Below, piece by piece: positions 8,030 to 17,803 of a DNA stretch of 48,508 nt. Under the pieces are notes generated by a model. The model saw only the letters and a list, made by a program, of their open reading frames with translations. It made no database searches and had not been told where the DNA came from. Source of the DNA: Rhodospirillales bacterium (GTDB taxonomy: Bacteria > Pseudomonadota > Alphaproteobacteria > Acetobacterales > Acetobacteraceae); NCBI GenBank assembly GCA_947447625.1, contig CANFKS010000018.1, positions 1 to 48,508 of the forward strand, written 5' to 3'. The position numbers were made by a program, and so were the translations under genes. The stretch's first letter is position 1. Each line of letters begins with the position of its first letter.

Positions 8030-8902
8030 TCAAACGCCCAGCAGCGCTCCCGCATCCCGCGCCAACCCGGCCATCGCCACCGACAGCCGGCCCTGCACAT
8101 CGACAAACCCCGGCAACATCTCCATCCGCTCCTCGTCCATGTAGAGGGCGCGCAGGACCTCGATCTGCACCGCATGGACCCGCTCACGCGGCCGCCCATA
8201 GGTGCGCGTGATATATCCTCCCGCATAAGGCTCGTTGCGACGCACCGAAAATCCCTGCCCCCGCAGCAATGCCTCCAACCGCCGCATCACCACGCCGTCG
8301 CACGCGCTGCCATGCACATCGCCCAGCACCACATCGGCCACCTGCCGCGGCGCCATGCTGTTGCCCGGCATCGAATGGCAATCGACCAGCAGACACGCGC
8401 CAAACCGCTCCCGCGTCGCTGCGATCTCCTCGCGAAGGGCCGCGTGAAACGGATGCCAGAGGTCCAAAACCCGCGTCTGCGCCTCAGCAAACCGCAACCG
8501 CCCCCGATAAATCCCCTCCCCCGACGCCACCACCCGCGCCAGCGTCCCCAATCCCGCCGCAACCCGGGGGCTGTCGGCATTCACCCACGCCGGCAATGCG
8601 TCCTCGAACATGCCGGGATCCAACTCCCACGGCTCCCGATTCGCATCGCAGAACGCCCGCGGAAACGTCGCCGTCACAAAAGATGCGCCAAACAACGGAA
8701 CCGACGCGAACAGCAGATCGACGAACGCATCCTCGCTGCGCCGCAGCCGCAGCGGATCGAGCCGCGACCCCGCCACAAACGCCGGCGGATAGGCCCGCCC
8801 CGAATGCGGCGAGGCAAACACCAGCGGCGCCGTGCGCTGCTCAGGCGCAAAAACCCGCACCGGCGGGGGCAAAATCACGTCATCAGGCGACAAAAACTCC
8901 AT
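8030..8902 (-). CDS. N-formylglutamate amidohydrolase
   Basis: Hydrolyses N-formyl-L-glutamate or a related N-formyl amino acid, as in the last step of one histidine degradation route; no other hut gene is in the window. Family landmarks are FASPHSGRAYP near the N-terminus, a central VDCHSMPG with metal-type residues, and EPYAGGYITRTYG with QIEVLRALYMDE near the C-terminus. The frame runs to an ATG at 8947; the ATG at 8902 gives MEFLSPDD and 290 aa. Both have G-rich runs almost touching the start codon, so the start is unsettled. The gene is convergent with the small RNA and divergent from tRNA-Val. Confidence 0.85.
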   Translation of the reverse strand: MEFLSPDDVILPPPVRVFAPEQRTAPLVFASPHSGRAYPPAFVAGSRLDPLRLRRSEDAFVDLLFASVPLFGASFVTATFPRAFCDANREPWELDPGMFEDALPAWVNADSPRVAAGLGTLARVVASGEGIYRGRLRFAEAQTRVLDLWHPFHAALREEIAATRERFGACLLVDCHSMPGNSMAPRQVADVVLGDVHGSACDGVVMRRLEALLRGQGFSVRRNEPYAGGYITRTYGRPRERVHAVQIEVLRALYMDEERMEMLPGFVDVQGRLSVAMAGLARDAGALLGV

Positions 8903-8996
8903 CCCCCATTCAACCGCCTGCCACGATCCACCGCAACCCGATTGCATCCCCCCTTGCGGAGTATCGACCCACAGGCTAGAAGCCCCCTCATCGGAT

Positions 8997-9071
8997 GGGC
9001 GCGTAGCTCAGCGGGAGAGCATCGCCTTGACATGGCGGGGGTCACAGGTTCAATCCCTGTCGCGCCCACCA
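8997..9071 (+). tRNA. tRNA-Val (anticodon GAC)
   Basis: Full cloverleaf: acceptor GGGCGCG/CGCGCCC, D arm GCTC/GAGC, anticodon stem TCGCC/GGCGG with loop TTGACAT (GAC at positions 34-36), T arm ACAGG/CCTGT with loop TTCAATC, and an encoded ACCA 3' end. It reads GUC and GUU valine codons. It is a single tRNA gene, with no integrase nearby. Confidence 0.97.
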
Positions 9072-9162
9072 TCCGATCTCCAGGCCTTCAACGTGTCAGC
9101 CGGACGAAAACTCCGTGCGATGGCCTGATCGTCCACCGCGGCCAGTCGAGATCCAGTCCCAA

Positions 9163-10230
9163 TCAGGCCGGCACCCGCAGCCCCGTCTCCGGCTGGATCA
9201 CCCCCCCGCGCACCTCCCCCGGCATCACCGAGCCCCACAACGTATCGAACCCATCCGGCAACCGCCGGCTATCCGGCATCGCCAGCCACAACCGGAACAA
9301 CAGCCGATCCTGCCCGGCCCCCACATCGTCCGCATAGGCGGTGCGGCCATGATAGATCACATGGTTGTTCAACAACTGGATATCCCCAGCCACGAACGGC
9401 GAATGCAGGCACAACGACTCCGCCACACGCGCCAGCATATCGAGCGCCTCGTTCTGCACCGCCGTCAGCCGCGGCACCCGCGCCACCTCCTGCGCCTGCT
9501 CCACATAGGTCCGCGAATACTGGCTCGTGATCTTCCCCCCCGCAAACCCGAACACCGGCATGGCAAACACATTATCCAGCGACACCCCATCCTCATCCGC
9601 CGGCCGCATCCGCCAGTAGTCCTCGCACAACACCGCCAGCAAATCCGGCCGCTCCGCCAGGATCGCATTATGCACCGCCGGGATCGACGCCAGCTTCGAC
9701 ACGCCGCCCGCCTGCGCATTGCGCACACACAACAGCCCGATCACATCACAGCGATCGGTATGCCAGCGCAGCGGCCCCGTCGAGCGGGACCGCGCCCGCG
9801 CCGAAGCCACCCGCCCCTCGTCGGTCTCCTCATAGGTCCGCATCGTCAACCGCGTCTCGTCGCGCACCTCTCCCATGATCTCGCCCCGCGCGTTCTGATA
9901 CACCGCCGTGCCGAGATGCCGCCCGATCCCCCAGAAAATCCGCCGCAGATCATCCTCGCCATAACGCCCGACATCGATCCCCCGCAGCCGCACGCAGCCC
10001 CGCCCGTTCTCCAACTCGTCCGAAATATCGGCCAACACCCCCGCGGTCAGCGGCAGCGGAAAATCCTCCCGCCCGAAATCGAACACCCCCCGATCCTGCA
10101 CCCCCTGCAGCGCCGCATGGATCTCGCCCCGCTGCGCATCATCGAGCGTGCGGATCCAGTCCCCCGCCTGCTCCAACGCCTCACCCGACCAAACCGAACG
10201 CCCCGCCAACGGCTGATGCGATGATGTCAT
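9163..10230 (-). CDS. TauD/TfdA-family Fe(II)/2-oxoglutarate dioxygenase
   Basis: Predicted oxygenase that couples 2-oxoglutarate decarboxylation to hydroxylation of an unknown substrate. In the 355-aa product the iron-binding HxD is His157/Asp159 (RWHTDRCD), the distal His lies in VIYHGRTAY, and the 2-oxoglutarate-binding Arg in LLFRLWLA. Start ATG at 10230 has GGAGGGAG 7 nt upstream; the longer frame to 10260 is not needed. Neighbours (tRNA-Val, argF) do not reveal the substrate. Homologues of this length are often annotated only as TauD/TfdA. Confidence 0.87.
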   Translation of the reverse strand: MTSSHQPLAGRSVWSGEALEQAGDWIRTLDDAQRGEIHAALQGVQDRGVFDFGREDFPLPLTAGVLADISDELENGRGCVRLRGIDVGRYGEDDLRRIFWGIGRHLGTAVYQNARGEIMGEVRDETRLTMRTYEETDEGRVASARARSRSTGPLRWHTDRCDVIGLLCVRNAQAGGVSKLASIPAVHNAILAERPDLLAVLCEDYWRMRPADEDGVSLDNVFAMPVFGFAGGKITSQYSRTYVEQAQEVARVPRLTAVQNEALDMLARVAESLCLHSPFVAGDIQLLNNHVIYHGRTAYADDVGAGQDRLLFRLWLAMPDSRRLPDGFDTLWGSVMPGEVRGGVIQPETGLRVPA

Positions 10231-10296
10231 GACACGCTCCCTCCGGGCCGCCCCCGCCACCAGGCGCGCGCGAACCCCTCTCCGATTAAACCACGC

Positions 10297-11247
10297 CTAC
10301 TGATCCGCGAGCAGCCAGGCCAGCACGCCCTTCTGCGCGTGCAACCGGTTCTCCGCCTCGTCGAACACCACCGATTGCGGCCCGTCGATCACCGCGGCGG
10401 TCATCTCCTCGCCGCGATGCGCGGGCAGGCAATGCATGAAGATCGCATCCGGCGCCGCCAACCCCATCAACTGCTCCGTCACCTGATACGGCATCAGCAG
10501 ATTATGCCGGTTGGCATGCGGATCATCCGACATGCTCACCCAGGTATCCGTCACCACACAAGCCGCCCCGGCCACCGCCACTTCAGGATCGGCAGTCAAC
10601 TCGATCTTCGCCCCCAGCGCCCGCGCCCACGCCACCGTCTCGGCCGGCGGCCCCAGTTCCGGCGGCGTCGCCAGGCGCAGCGTGAACCCGAACCGCGCAG
10701 CGCTCTCGATCCATGACCGCGCCACATTGTTGCCATCGCCGACCCAGGCGATCACCTGTCCCGCGATCGGCCCCTTATGCTCCTCGAACGTCATCACATC
10801 GGCCATCAACTGGCACGGATGGCTCTCCGCGGTCAGCCCGTTGATCACCGGGATTGTGGCATTGGCCGCCATCTCGTGCAGCTTCGCGGGGTTGTCGGTG
10901 CGATACATCACGGCATCGACATAGCGCGACAACACACGCGCCGTATCCGCCACCGTCTCGCCCCGATCAAGCTGCGTGGCACTGCCCGCCAGCATCACCA
11001 CATCGCCGCCCAACTGCCGAATACCCACCTCGAAACTCACCCGCGTGCGCGTGCTCGGCTTCTCGAAAATCAACGCCACCGTCTTGCCCGCGAGCGGCTT
11101 GGCGGTGTCCGCGCCGCGCTTCATCCGCGCCGCATGGTCGATCATCGCCCGCAGCGTCGCGCTGTCATGATCCCGAATGTCGAGGAAGTGGCGGGGGGCA
11201 CGCGCCGCCCCGCCCTCCTCGACCGCCCTCAAGGCAGCGTGGCTCAC
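10297..11247 (-). CDS. argF: Ornithine carbamoyltransferase
   Basis: Makes citrulline from ornithine and carbamoyl phosphate in arginine synthesis. The 316-aa product has the carbamoyl-phosphate loop STRTR (residues 65-69), HPCQ, the ornithine-side SMSDD segment and [11 protein letters not shown] start it at GTG 11247, which overlaps the argD stop as GTGA (4 bp) and indicates translational coupling; the open frame extends further upstream but only through argD antiphase sequence. With argD upstream and argH at 25 kb, three arginine genes occur in this window. Confidence 0.95.
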   Translation of the reverse strand: MSHAALRAVEEGGAARAPRHFLDIRDHDSATLRAMIDHAARMKRGADTAKPLAGKTVALIFEKPSTRTRVSFEVGIRQLGGDVVMLAGSATQLDRGETVADTARVLSRYVDAVMYRTDNPAKLHEMAANATIPVINGLTAESHPCQLMADVMTFEEHKGPIAGQVIAWVGDGNNVARSWIESAARFGFTLRLATPPELGPPAETVAWARALGAKIELTADPEVAVAGAACVVTDTWVSMSDDPHANRHNLLMPYQVTEQLMGLAAPDAIFMHCLPAHRGEEMTAAVIDGPQSVVFDEAENRLHAQKGVLAWLLADQ

Positions 11248-12437
11248 TGTGCAGCAGCCTTGCTTTCGCCCGCGCAGACCTCTGCCGCGCGGCGCATCAG
11301 GCGCAAACCCTCCGCAATATCCGCATCCGTCACCACCAGCGGCGGCGCGATACGCAGCGTGTTGTCGCCCGCGGTGATCGTCATCAGCCCCTCCGCGGTG
11401 CAAGCCTCCTGCACGGTGCCCACAGGGCCCACGCATTTCAGCCCCTGCAACAGCCCGGCGCCGCGATGCTCCTCGAACACCGTGGGGAAATCGCGCTTCA
11501 ACGCCGCCATCCCGTCCCACAACGCCTGGCCCTTGCGGGCCACACCGTCGAGGAACCCGGGGGCGAGCAGCACATCCAGCACCGCATTGCCCGCCGCACA
11601 CGCGAGCGGATTGCCGCCATACGTCGTGCCATGCGTGCCCGGCGTGAGGTTTTTCGCGGCCCGCTCATTGGCCAGCACCGCGCCAAGCGGAAACCCGCCG
11701 CCAATGCCCTTCGCCGCCGCCACCACATCCGGCTTGATCCCGGCCCATTCATGAGCAAACAGCTTGCCCGTGCGCCCCATGCCGGATTGCACCTCGTCAA
11801 GCCCAAGCAGGATGCCGAACTCGTCGCACGTCGCGCGCAGATCCTTCAGGAACTGGATATGCGCCGGCCGCACGCCGCCTTCGCCCTGCAACGGCTCGAC
11901 CATGATGCCCGCCGTTCCCGGCCCGATCGCATCGCGCACCGCATTGAGATTGTTGAACGGCACATGGTCGAACCCCTCGGCCGGCGGCCCGAAGCCTTCC
12001 AGATACTTGGCATTGCCGGTGGCAGCCAGGGCGCCAAGCGTGCGGCCATGGAACGCGCCCTCGAAGGTGATCAGCCGATAGGCGTTCGGCCTGCCCTCGT
12101 TGAACATCGTCTTGCGCATCATCTTGATCATGCCCTCGTTCGCTTCCGCGCCCGAGTTGCAGAACAGCACGCTGTCGGCGAACGAGTTGGCGACCAGCCG
12201 CTCGGCCAGCCTCTCGGCCTGCGGAATCCGATACAGATTCGACACGTGCATCACTTTACGCGCCTGTTCGGCGATCGCGTCGGCCAGATGCTTGTTGCCG
12301 TGCCCGAGCGACGCAGTGGCAATGCCGCTGCCGAAGTCGAGGAATCGTCGGCCATCCGTCGTCCACAGCCAGGCGCCCTCGCCCCGCTCGAATGCGAGAT
12401 TGGCACGGTTGTAGTTCGGCGTTAGGGCGGGGATCAT
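11244..12437 (-). CDS. argD: Acetylornithine aminotransferase
   Basis: PLP enzyme converting N-acetylglutamate semialdehyde to N-acetylornithine, and possibly the succinyl-diaminopimelate step. The 397-aa form has NSGAEAN (94-100), LDEVQ (Asp214, pyridine-N contact) and the Schiff-base Lys243 in [12 protein letters not shown] at 12437 ([19 protein letters not shown]) matches the family start and has GAGGA 8 nt upstream. An in-frame ATG at 12494 with AGGGG could add 19 residues. It heads the argD-argF operon and is divergent from recX. Confidence 0.95.
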   Translation of the reverse strand: MIPALTPNYNRANLAFERGEGAWLWTTDGRRFLDFGSGIATASLGHGNKHLADAIAEQARKVMHVSNLYRIPQAERLAERLVANSFADSVLFCNSGAEANEGMIKMMRKTMFNEGRPNAYRLITFEGAFHGRTLGALAATGNAKYLEGFGPPAEGFDHVPFNNLNAVRDAIGPGTAGIMVEPLQGEGGVRPAHIQFLKDLRATCDEFGILLGLDEVQSGMGRTGKLFAHEWAGIKPDVVAAAKGIGGGFPLGAVLANERAAKNLTPGTHGTTYGGNPLACAAGNAVLDVLLAPGFLDGVARKGQALWDGMAALKRDFPTVFEEHRGAGLLQGLKCVGPVGTVQEACTAEGLMTITAGDNTLRIAPPLVVTDADIAEGLRLMRRAAEVCAGESKAAAQ

Positions 12438-12533
12438 TCCGATGGTCCTCGATAGGTCCCATTCCGGGACGTTGTTCTCCCGGCGCTGCGCCATCCGCAC
12501 CCCTGTGCGAACGGTTCCGGAGGAAAGGCGGAA

Positions 12534-12562
12534 GAATGTCCTGCCCGAGCCCCCCGAGTCAA
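12534..12562 (-). promoter_or_regulatory. Candidate argDF promoter
   Basis: On the minus strand, TTGACT (12557-12562) is followed after 17 nt by ACATTC (12534-12539). The -35 is strong and the -10 weak. It lies in the 238-bp argD/recX divergent spacer. TATAGA just before the recX start could serve as a -10 for recX, but no -35 is clear. Confidence 0.35.
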
Positions 12563-12675
12563 ACCGCCCGCACGCAAACCGCCGAACACACGCGCATACC
12601 GGCCTTGCACATCTCCACCCCCCGCCGCCCCGCCCCGGCATTTCCGCTGAGCCCGCCACGTGGCACTTATAGACC

Positions 12676-13350
12676 ATGGCCATCCCCGCCTCCCCTCCCC
12701 CCCCCAGCGCCTCCGCCCTCGATGATGCGGCCCTGCATGACGCAGCGCTCGCCCATCTCGCCCGCTACAGCACCACCCAGACCGGCCTGCTCCGCGTCCT
12801 CGACCGCCGGATCGACCGCTGGGCCCGCGCCCGGCAAGCCAGCGAAACCGACCCCGACGCCACCGCCGCCACCATCGCCCGCGCCCGCGCCGCCGCCCGG
12901 GCGCTCACCGCCCGGCTCGCAAGCCAAGGCCTGATCGATGACGCCGCCTTCGCCGCCAGCCGCGCCCGCAGCCTCACCCGCGCCGGCCGCTCGCGCCAGG
13001 CCATCGCAGCACACCTCGCCGCCCGCGGCATCGCGCGTGACGCCGCGGGAGAGGCCATGCCGCCCCACGAAGACGCCGAATTCGCCGCCGCCCTGGCCTG
13101 CGCCAAACGCCGCCGCATCGGCCCCTTCCGCCGCATCGTCCCCGACGCAGCGCCGCTCGACCTCGCCGCCCGCACCCGCGAGCTCGCCACCCTCGCCCGC
13201 GCCGGCTTCCCCCGCAGCATCGCCCAGCGCGCCCTCGCCTGCCTGCCCGAGGAGGCCGAAACCCTGCTCATCGCGCTCCGCCAAAACCTGCTCGACCAAA
13301 ACCTGCTCGACCAAAACCTACTCGACAGGCCGGAACCCGACTCGCAATGA
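12676..13350 (+). CDS. recX: RecX-family regulatory protein
   Basis: Modulator of RecA filaments. The 224-aa product is mostly helical and Ala/Arg-rich, with the RecX pattern ALARYSTTQTGLLRVLDRRI, RLASQGLIDDAAFAASRARSL and SRQAIAAHLAARGI (three-helix modules). recA is not adjacent, which is common. The C-terminus ends in three LLDQN repeats encoded by a 15-bp tandem repeat. The last codons overlap azlC by ATGA, so recX-azlC-azlD are probably cotranscribed. Confidence 0.8.
   Translation: MAIPASPPPPSASALDDAALHDAALAHLARYSTTQTGLLRVLDRRIDRWARARQASETDPDATAATIARARAAARALTARLASQGLIDDAAFAASRARSLTRAGRSRQAIAAHLAARGIARDAAGEAMPPHEDAEFAAALACAKRRRIGPFRRIVPDAAPLDLAARTRELATLARAGFPRSIAQRALACLPEEAETLLIALRQNLLDQNLLDQNLLDRPEPDSQ
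13281..13325 (+). repeat. 15-bp tandem repeat, 3 units, in recX
   Basis: Three in-frame units of CCAAAACCTGCTCGA (the third with one substitution) encode repeated QNLLD at the RecX C-terminus. Copy number can change without a frameshift. Confidence 0.9.
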
Positions 13351-14051
13351 CCGCCACCCAAGTCGTTTTCACCCGCCACGGCATGATGCGCGGCGTCCGC
13401 GCAGCCCTGCCCATGGTCTTCGGCACCATCCCCTTCTCGCTCGTCACCGGCATCGCCGCCCAATACGCCGGCCTCTCCGCCCTCGAACAAATCCTCATGA
13501 GCGCCAGCGTCTTCGGCGGCGCCGCCCAGCTTCTCGCCCTCGGCAGTTGGACCACCCCGGCCTCCATCGTCACCGCCACGCTCGCCGCCTTCACCATCAA
13601 CCTGCGCCTCGTCCTGATGGGCCCCGTCCTCGGCCCCTGGCTCGACAAGCTGAAGGGCTGGCCGGTCTGGGGCAGCCTCTTCCTCCTTGTCGATCAGAAC
13701 TGGGGCCTCGCGCTGCGCGAACTCAACGCCGGCGGCCGCGACGCCGGCTTCATGTTCGGCTCCGGCCTCGCGATGTGGCTGCAATGGGTCATCTTCTCCG
13801 CCATCGGCCACGCCGCCGGCGCCACCCTGCAACTGCCGCCCGGCCATCCCCTGTTCTTCTGCAGCCTCGCCGTCTTCATCTGCCTGCTCGCCGGCCAATG
13901 GCGCGACCTGCGCGACCTCCTGCCCTGGGCCGTCGCCGCCCTCGTCGCCATCGCCACCGCGCAACTCTGGCCCGGCAGCGTCTACTACATCGTCGCCGGC
14001 GCCCTCGCCGGCTCCCTCACCGGCGCCATCCGCGACACCTGGCGCACATGA
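13347..14051 (+). CDS. azlC: AzlC-family branched-chain amino acid exporter subunit
   Basis: Large subunit of an AzlCD (YgaZH-like) inner-membrane exporter for branched-chain amino acids. The 234-aa protein is very hydrophobic with about six membrane segments and the family-typical N-terminus GVRAALPMVFGTIPFSLVTG. It overlaps recX by ATGA and is followed by azlD with the same 4-bp overlap. Confidence 0.88.
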   Translation: MTATQVVFTRHGMMRGVRAALPMVFGTIPFSLVTGIAAQYAGLSALEQILMSASVFGGAAQLLALGSWTTPASIVTATLAAFTINLRLVLMGPVLGPWLDKLKGWPVWGSLFLLVDQNWGLALRELNAGGRDAGFMFGSGLAMWLQWVIFSAIGHAAGATLQLPPGHPLFFCSLAVFICLLAGQWRDLRDLLPWAVAALVAIATAQLWPGSVYYIVAGALAGSLTGAIRDTWRT

Positions 14052-14365
14052 ACCCGCCGCCCTTCTCGATTGACCCCTGGACCGGTGGCGCCATCCTCGG
14101 CATGGCCATCTCCACCTATGCCTGCCGCGCCGGCGGCTACTGGCTGTTCAGCAAAATCAAGCCCAGCCCCTTCCTGCGCGCCGTGCTCGCCTATATTCCG
14201 GGAACGCTCTTCGTCAGCTTCGTCCTGCCCGCCCTCGTGAGCGGCGGCTGGCCGACCGCCGCCGGCGCCGTCGTAACCCTGCTCATCATGCTCCGCACCC
14301 GCTCCTTCCCGCTCTCCATGCTGGGCGGCACCGCCACCGTCTGGACAATCTGGGCGCTGCACTGA
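14048..14365 (+). CDS. azlD: AzlD-family small exporter subunit
   Basis: A 105-aa membrane protein with about four membrane segments (roughly 12-32, 43-62, 67-84, 88-104), the small partner of AzlC. ATG overlaps the azlC stop (ATGA). YACRAGGYWLF and the AYIPGTLFVSFVLPAL segment fit the family. Confidence 0.88.
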   Translation: MNPPPFSIDPWTGGAILGMAISTYACRAGGYWLFSKIKPSPFLRAVLAYIPGTLFVSFVLPALVSGGWPTAAGAVVTLLIMLRTRSFPLSMLGGTATVWTIWALH

Positions 14366-14414
14366 CCCCATCTGCCGGCATCGCCGGCGCCCGGTATCTG
14401 CGCCCCATACCGGT

Positions 14415-14428
14415 TTGATCTGGATCAT
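14415..14428 (+). promoter_or_regulatory. FNR/FixK-like box before hemA
   Basis: TTGATCTGGATCAT differs from the TTGAT-N4-ATCAA consensus only at its last base. It is centred 60 nt before the hemA ATG, which leaves room for activation at -41.5 with a start near 14463. Control of hemA by FNR/FixK proteins is established in other alphaproteobacteria; here it is inference from the site. Confidence 0.6.
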
Positions 14429-14481
14429 TTACCGCCGGACCGCCCACAGCCAAGTGTGACGGCATCCTGGAGGTCCCCCCG

Positions 14482-15696
14482 ATGCACCCCTTCCGCGCCG
14501 CCTGCCGCTCCGGCCTTGCCCGCATCCGCGCCGAAGGCCGCTACCGGACCTTCACCCCCTTGCGCAAACAAGCCGACCGCTTCCCCGTCTTCACCACCAC
14601 CACGCCAGACGGCCTGACGCGCGACATCACCGTCTGGTCCTCCAACGATTACCTCGCCATGGGCGTCCATCCCGCCGTCATCCAGGCCGCCACCCATGCC
14701 GCCATCACCATGGGCGCCGGCGCCGGCGGCACCCGCAACATCGCCGGCACCAGCCATCTGCATGATGCGCTCGAGACCGAACTCGCCGCCCTGCACAACA
14801 AACCCGCGGCCCTGCTCTTCACCTCCGGCTACGTCGCCAACCAGACCACCCTCGCCACCATGCTGCGCAGCTTGCCCAACTGGCACGTCTTCTCGGACGC
14901 AAAAAACCACAACTCCATGATCGCCGGCATCAAGGGCGCCCCCGCCACCGTTCACATCTGGGCCCACAACAACCTCGAAGACCTCGAACGCCGCCTCGCC
15001 GCCGCCCCGCCCGACGCCCCCAAACTCGTCGCCTTCGAAAGCGTCTACTCGATGGACGGCGACATCGCGCCGATCGGGCCGATCTGCGACATCGCCGAGC
15101 GCTACCACGCCATGACCTATCTCGACGAAGTCCACGCCGTCGGCCTCTACGGCCCCACCGGCGGCGGCATAGCCGAACGCGACGCCGTGGCGCACCGCAT
15201 CGACATCATCGAAGGCACCCTCGCCAAAGGCTTCGGCTGCCACGGCGGCTACATCGCCGCCGATCGCGACATCGTCGACTTCCTGCGCTCCACCGCCTCG
15301 GGCTTCATCTTCACCACCTCGCTCCCCCCCACCACCGCCGCCGCGGCGCTGGCTTCCATCCGCCACGTCCGCGCCGACCAGGCCCGTCGAGAAACACTCC
15401 ACGAACGCGCCGCCACCCTCAAATCCCGCCTCGCCGCCGCCGGCATCCCCATCATCCCCACGCTCAGCCACATCGTCCCCGTCCAGGTCGGCGATGCCAC
15501 CCAGTGCCGCCAGATCAGCCAGCGCCTGTTCGACGAATTCGCCATCTACGCCACCCCGATCAACTACCCCACCGTTCCGGTCGGCGAGGAGCGCTTGCGC
15601 CTGACCCCCACCCCGCTGCATACGGATGCCATGATGAACCACTTGGTAAGCGCCTTGCAGAACGTCCTGACGGTGCGGAAATTGCGAGTCGCGTGA
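14482..15696 (+). CDS. hemA: 5-aminolevulinate synthase
   Basis: PLP enzyme condensing glycine and succinyl-CoA to 5-aminolevulinate, the first tetrapyrrole step in alphaproteobacteria. The 404-aa product has [13 protein letters not shown] (78-90), LDEVHAVG (Asp215, His218) and the PLP Lys249 in [19 protein letters not shown] binding site precedes the ATG. The downstream methyltransferase overlaps by GTGA. hemF for a later haem step is at 37.7 kb. Confidence 0.96.
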   Translation: MHPFRAACRSGLARIRAEGRYRTFTPLRKQADRFPVFTTTTPDGLTRDITVWSSNDYLAMGVHPAVIQAATHAAITMGAGAGGTRNIAGTSHLHDALETELAALHNKPAALLFTSGYVANQTTLATMLRSLPNWHVFSDAKNHNSMIAGIKGAPATVHIWAHNNLEDLERRLAAAPPDAPKLVAFESVYSMDGDIAPIGPICDIAERYHAMTYLDEVHAVGLYGPTGGGIAERDAVAHRIDIIEGTLAKGFGCHGGYIAADRDIVDFLRSTASGFIFTTSLPPTTAAAALASIRHVRADQARRETLHERAATLKSRLAAAGIPIIPTLSHIVPVQVGDATQCRQISQRLFDEFAIYATPINYPTVPVGEERLRLTPTPLHTDAMMNHLVSALQNVLTVRKLRVA

Positions 15697-16892
15697 CAGC
15701 CTCCTCCCCAGCCGACCGCCCCCTGCTGCGTCTCAACCCCGGACAGGAACGCCGTCTCAAATCCGGCCACCCCTGGGCCTACAGCAACGAAATCCGCATG
15801 ACGCCTGACATGCGCGCATTCGAAAAGGGCCTCCCCGTCCGCCTCGAAAGCGCTGAAGGCTGGCGCCTCGGCACCTTCATGTTCAACCCGAACAGCCTCA
15901 TCGCCGCCCGCCTCCTGGATCGGGACCCCAACGCCGTCATCGACGCAGCCTGGGTCCGCAAACGCCTCGATGACGCCATCACCCTGCGCGCCCGCCTCGG
16001 CCTCGGCCCGCATCACCGCCTGGTCCACGCCGAAGCCGACCGCCTGCCCGGCCTCATCATCGACCGCTACAACGACGTCGCCGTCATCCAGGCCAACACC
16101 GCCGGCATGGACCGCCTGCTCCCCCTCATCGCCCGCGAACTGACCGATGCCCTGCCCCTGCGCGCCATCGTGGCCCGCAACGACAGCCCCTTCCGCCTCC
16201 ACGAATCGCTCCCCCAGACCGTCGAACTCCTGCACGGCACCGACAGCGCCGTCCTCGTTGAGGAAGGCGGCATCCGCTTCCCGATCGACCCCATGTCCGG
16301 CCAGAAAACCGGCTGGTTCTTCGACCAGCGCCCCAACCGCGACCGCGTCGCAGCCCTCGCCAACGGCGCCCGCGTGCTTGATGTCTTCTGCCATGTCGGC
16401 GCCTTCGGCCTGCGCTGCGCCCAGGCCGGCGCCTCCGCCGTCACCCTCGTCGATTCCAGCGCCCCCGCCCTCGCCCACGCCCTCGAAGGCGCCGCCCTCA
16501 ACGGCTTCGCCGATCGCGTCACCACACGGCGCGGCGATGCCTTCGACGTGATGACCGACCTCGCCGCCGAAGCCGCGAAATTCGACATCGTCGTCGTCGA
16601 CCCCCCCGCCTTCGCCAAATCCAAAAAAGACAAGGACGCCGGCCTGCGCGCCTATGGCCGCATGGCCCGCCTCGCCGCCCCCCTCGTCGCCCCCGGCGGC
16701 TTCCTCTTCGCCGCCTCCTGCAGCCATCACGCCGCTTTGACCGACTTCGCCGCCGTCATCGCCGAGGGCATTGTCCGCGCCCGCCGCGAAGGCCGCATCC
16801 TCCTCACCGGCGGCGCCGGCCCCGATCACCCGGTCCACCCCCTCCTCCCCGAAAGCGCCTACCTCAAGGGCCAGCTCTTCCAACTCCTTTAG
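15693..16892 (+). CDS. RlmI-type 23S rRNA (cytosine-C5) methyltransferase
   Basis: SAM-dependent m5C methyltransferase with an N-terminal PUA-like domain. In the 399-aa product the PUA region covers about the first 80 residues ([20 protein letters not shown]), followed by the SAM motif [11 protein letters not shown], motif [13 protein letters not shown] and the likely catalytic Cys in AASCSHH. I choose GTG 15693, which overlaps the hemA stop as GTGA; the longer frame to 15504 runs inside hemA. Its TAG stop is the first base triplet of a reverse repeat copy. Confidence 0.88.
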   Translation: MTASSPADRPLLRLNPGQERRLKSGHPWAYSNEIRMTPDMRAFEKGLPVRLESAEGWRLGTFMFNPNSLIAARLLDRDPNAVIDAAWVRKRLDDAITLRARLGLGPHHRLVHAEADRLPGLIIDRYNDVAVIQANTAGMDRLLPLIARELTDALPLRAIVARNDSPFRLHESLPQTVELLHGTDSAVLVEEGGIRFPIDPMSGQKTGWFFDQRPNRDRVAALANGARVLDVFCHVGAFGLRCAQAGASAVTLVDSSAPALAHALEGAALNGFADRVTTRRGDAFDVMTDLAAEAAKFDIVVVDPPAFAKSKKDKDAGLRAYGRMARLAAPLVAPGGFLFAASCSHHAALTDFAAVIAEGIVRARREGRILLTGGAGPDHPVHPLLPESAYLKGQLFQLL

Positions 16893-16986
16893 AGCGGGAT
16901 GCCTTCTGATAGGCGAAGGCATCCCGCTCTAACCCTTTGTTTGATCTCCTGATTCAGATTTTTTGGCGATTTCGCCAAAAAATTAG
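16889..16986 (-). repeat. Two-hairpin intergenic repeat (reverse copy, one end lost)
   Basis: The GCGGGATGCC hairpin comes first and the TTTTTTGGCGATTTCGCCAA hairpin second, so the element is inverted. The distal ATCATCAGGCTCT arm is missing. It lies between convergent genes and supplies the methyltransferase stop codon. Confidence 0.9.
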
Positions 16987-16998
16987 CCGGGCCGAACC

Positions 16999-17044
16999 CT
17001 CAGACCAAGGCTCGCAAGGCGCGACCCTTGGTCTGAGTCTTTTT
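16999..17044 (+). terminator. Rho-independent terminator
   Basis: A 12-bp perfect stem CTCAGACCAAGG / CCTTGGTCTGAG with a 15-nt loop is followed by TCTTTTT. It ends the hemA-methyltransferase transcript, just after the repeat. Confidence 0.85.
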
Positions 17045-17092
17045 CCGCGCGCCGCCGCCCACCAACCCGGCCAGCACCGCCAGCCGCCGCAA

Positions 17093-17758
17093 TCAGCCGA
17101 GATGGCGGCCAAAAAACGACAAGGTCCGCGCCTGCGCCACCGCCGCATCGGTCGCGCTGAAGCTGCCCCGCTCATCGCAGGCAAACCCGTGCTGCGCACC
17201 GGCATACACATGGATCTCCGCCCCAGGCTGCGCCGCCTGCACGGCCTCCACATCGGACATCGGGATCCCGGTGTCCTTCTCGCCGAAATGCAACTGCACC
17301 GGGCAGTTCGGCACTTCGCCGCGCGTCCCCGCCACACCGCCGCCATACCAGCCCGACGCCGCCGAGAACCGCCGCGACCGCGTCGCCCCCCACCACGCCA
17401 CCGTGCCACCGAAGCAGTAACCCACGATGCCGATCTTGCGCGGCCCCAGCGCCGCGGCCGCCGCCTCGATATCCAGGATAATCCCGCCATCCGGCACCTT
17501 GCCGCGGAAATCGCGGCCTTTCGCAATGTCGTCAGCGGTATAGCCGAGTTCCACACCCGGCTGCGCCCGATCGAACATCGCCGGCGCAATCACCGAATAC
17601 CCCGCCGCAGCAAACGCCGTGCACAGGTTGCGGATATGCGGGTTCACCCCGAAAATCTCCTGCACCACCACCAGGCCCGGCCCATCCCCATCGGGCCCGT
17701 CCCGCCAGGCCGCCAGCTTGTGCCCATCGGCAGCAGTCAGTTCAATCCATCCGGCCAT
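17093..17758 (-). CDS. Dienelactone hydrolase family protein
   Basis: Alpha/beta hydrolase, cytoplasmic (no signal). The 221-aa product keeps the Cys-His-Asp triad: Cys115 in GYCFGG, Asp162 in EKDTGIP and His190 in AQHGFACD, with the supporting Glu34 in VQEIFGVN. Length is typical. AAGGGATCGACC precedes the ATG. Family members open dienelactones in chlorocatechol breakdown, but many have other substrates, and no chlorocatechol genes are nearby. It is divergent from the DUF4169 gene. Confidence 0.88.
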   Translation of the reverse strand: MAGWIELTAADGHKLAAWRDGPDGDGPGLVVVQEIFGVNPHIRNLCTAFAAAGYSVIAPAMFDRAQPGVELGYTADDIAKGRDFRGKVPDGGIILDIEAAAAALGPRKIGIVGYCFGGTVAWWGATRSRRFSAASGWYGGGVAGTRGEVPNCPVQLHFGEKDTGIPMSDVEAVQAAQPGAEIHVYAGAQHGFACDERGSFSATDAAVAQARTLSFFGRHLG

Positions 17759-17803
17759 GGTCGATCCCTTTTTCTCGATGCGTGATCATGCCAAGATGGC
17801 AGC

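Noticed and set aside
8997-9071. tRNA-Val as an integration site for a genomic island
   Set aside because: No integrase, no repeated tRNA 3' end and ordinary genes on both sides.
12765-13964. Minus-strand 399-codon open frame opposite recX-azlC
   Set aside because: Gly/Glu/Ala-rich shadow frame; the plus-strand genes are coupled by ATGA overlaps and fit known families.
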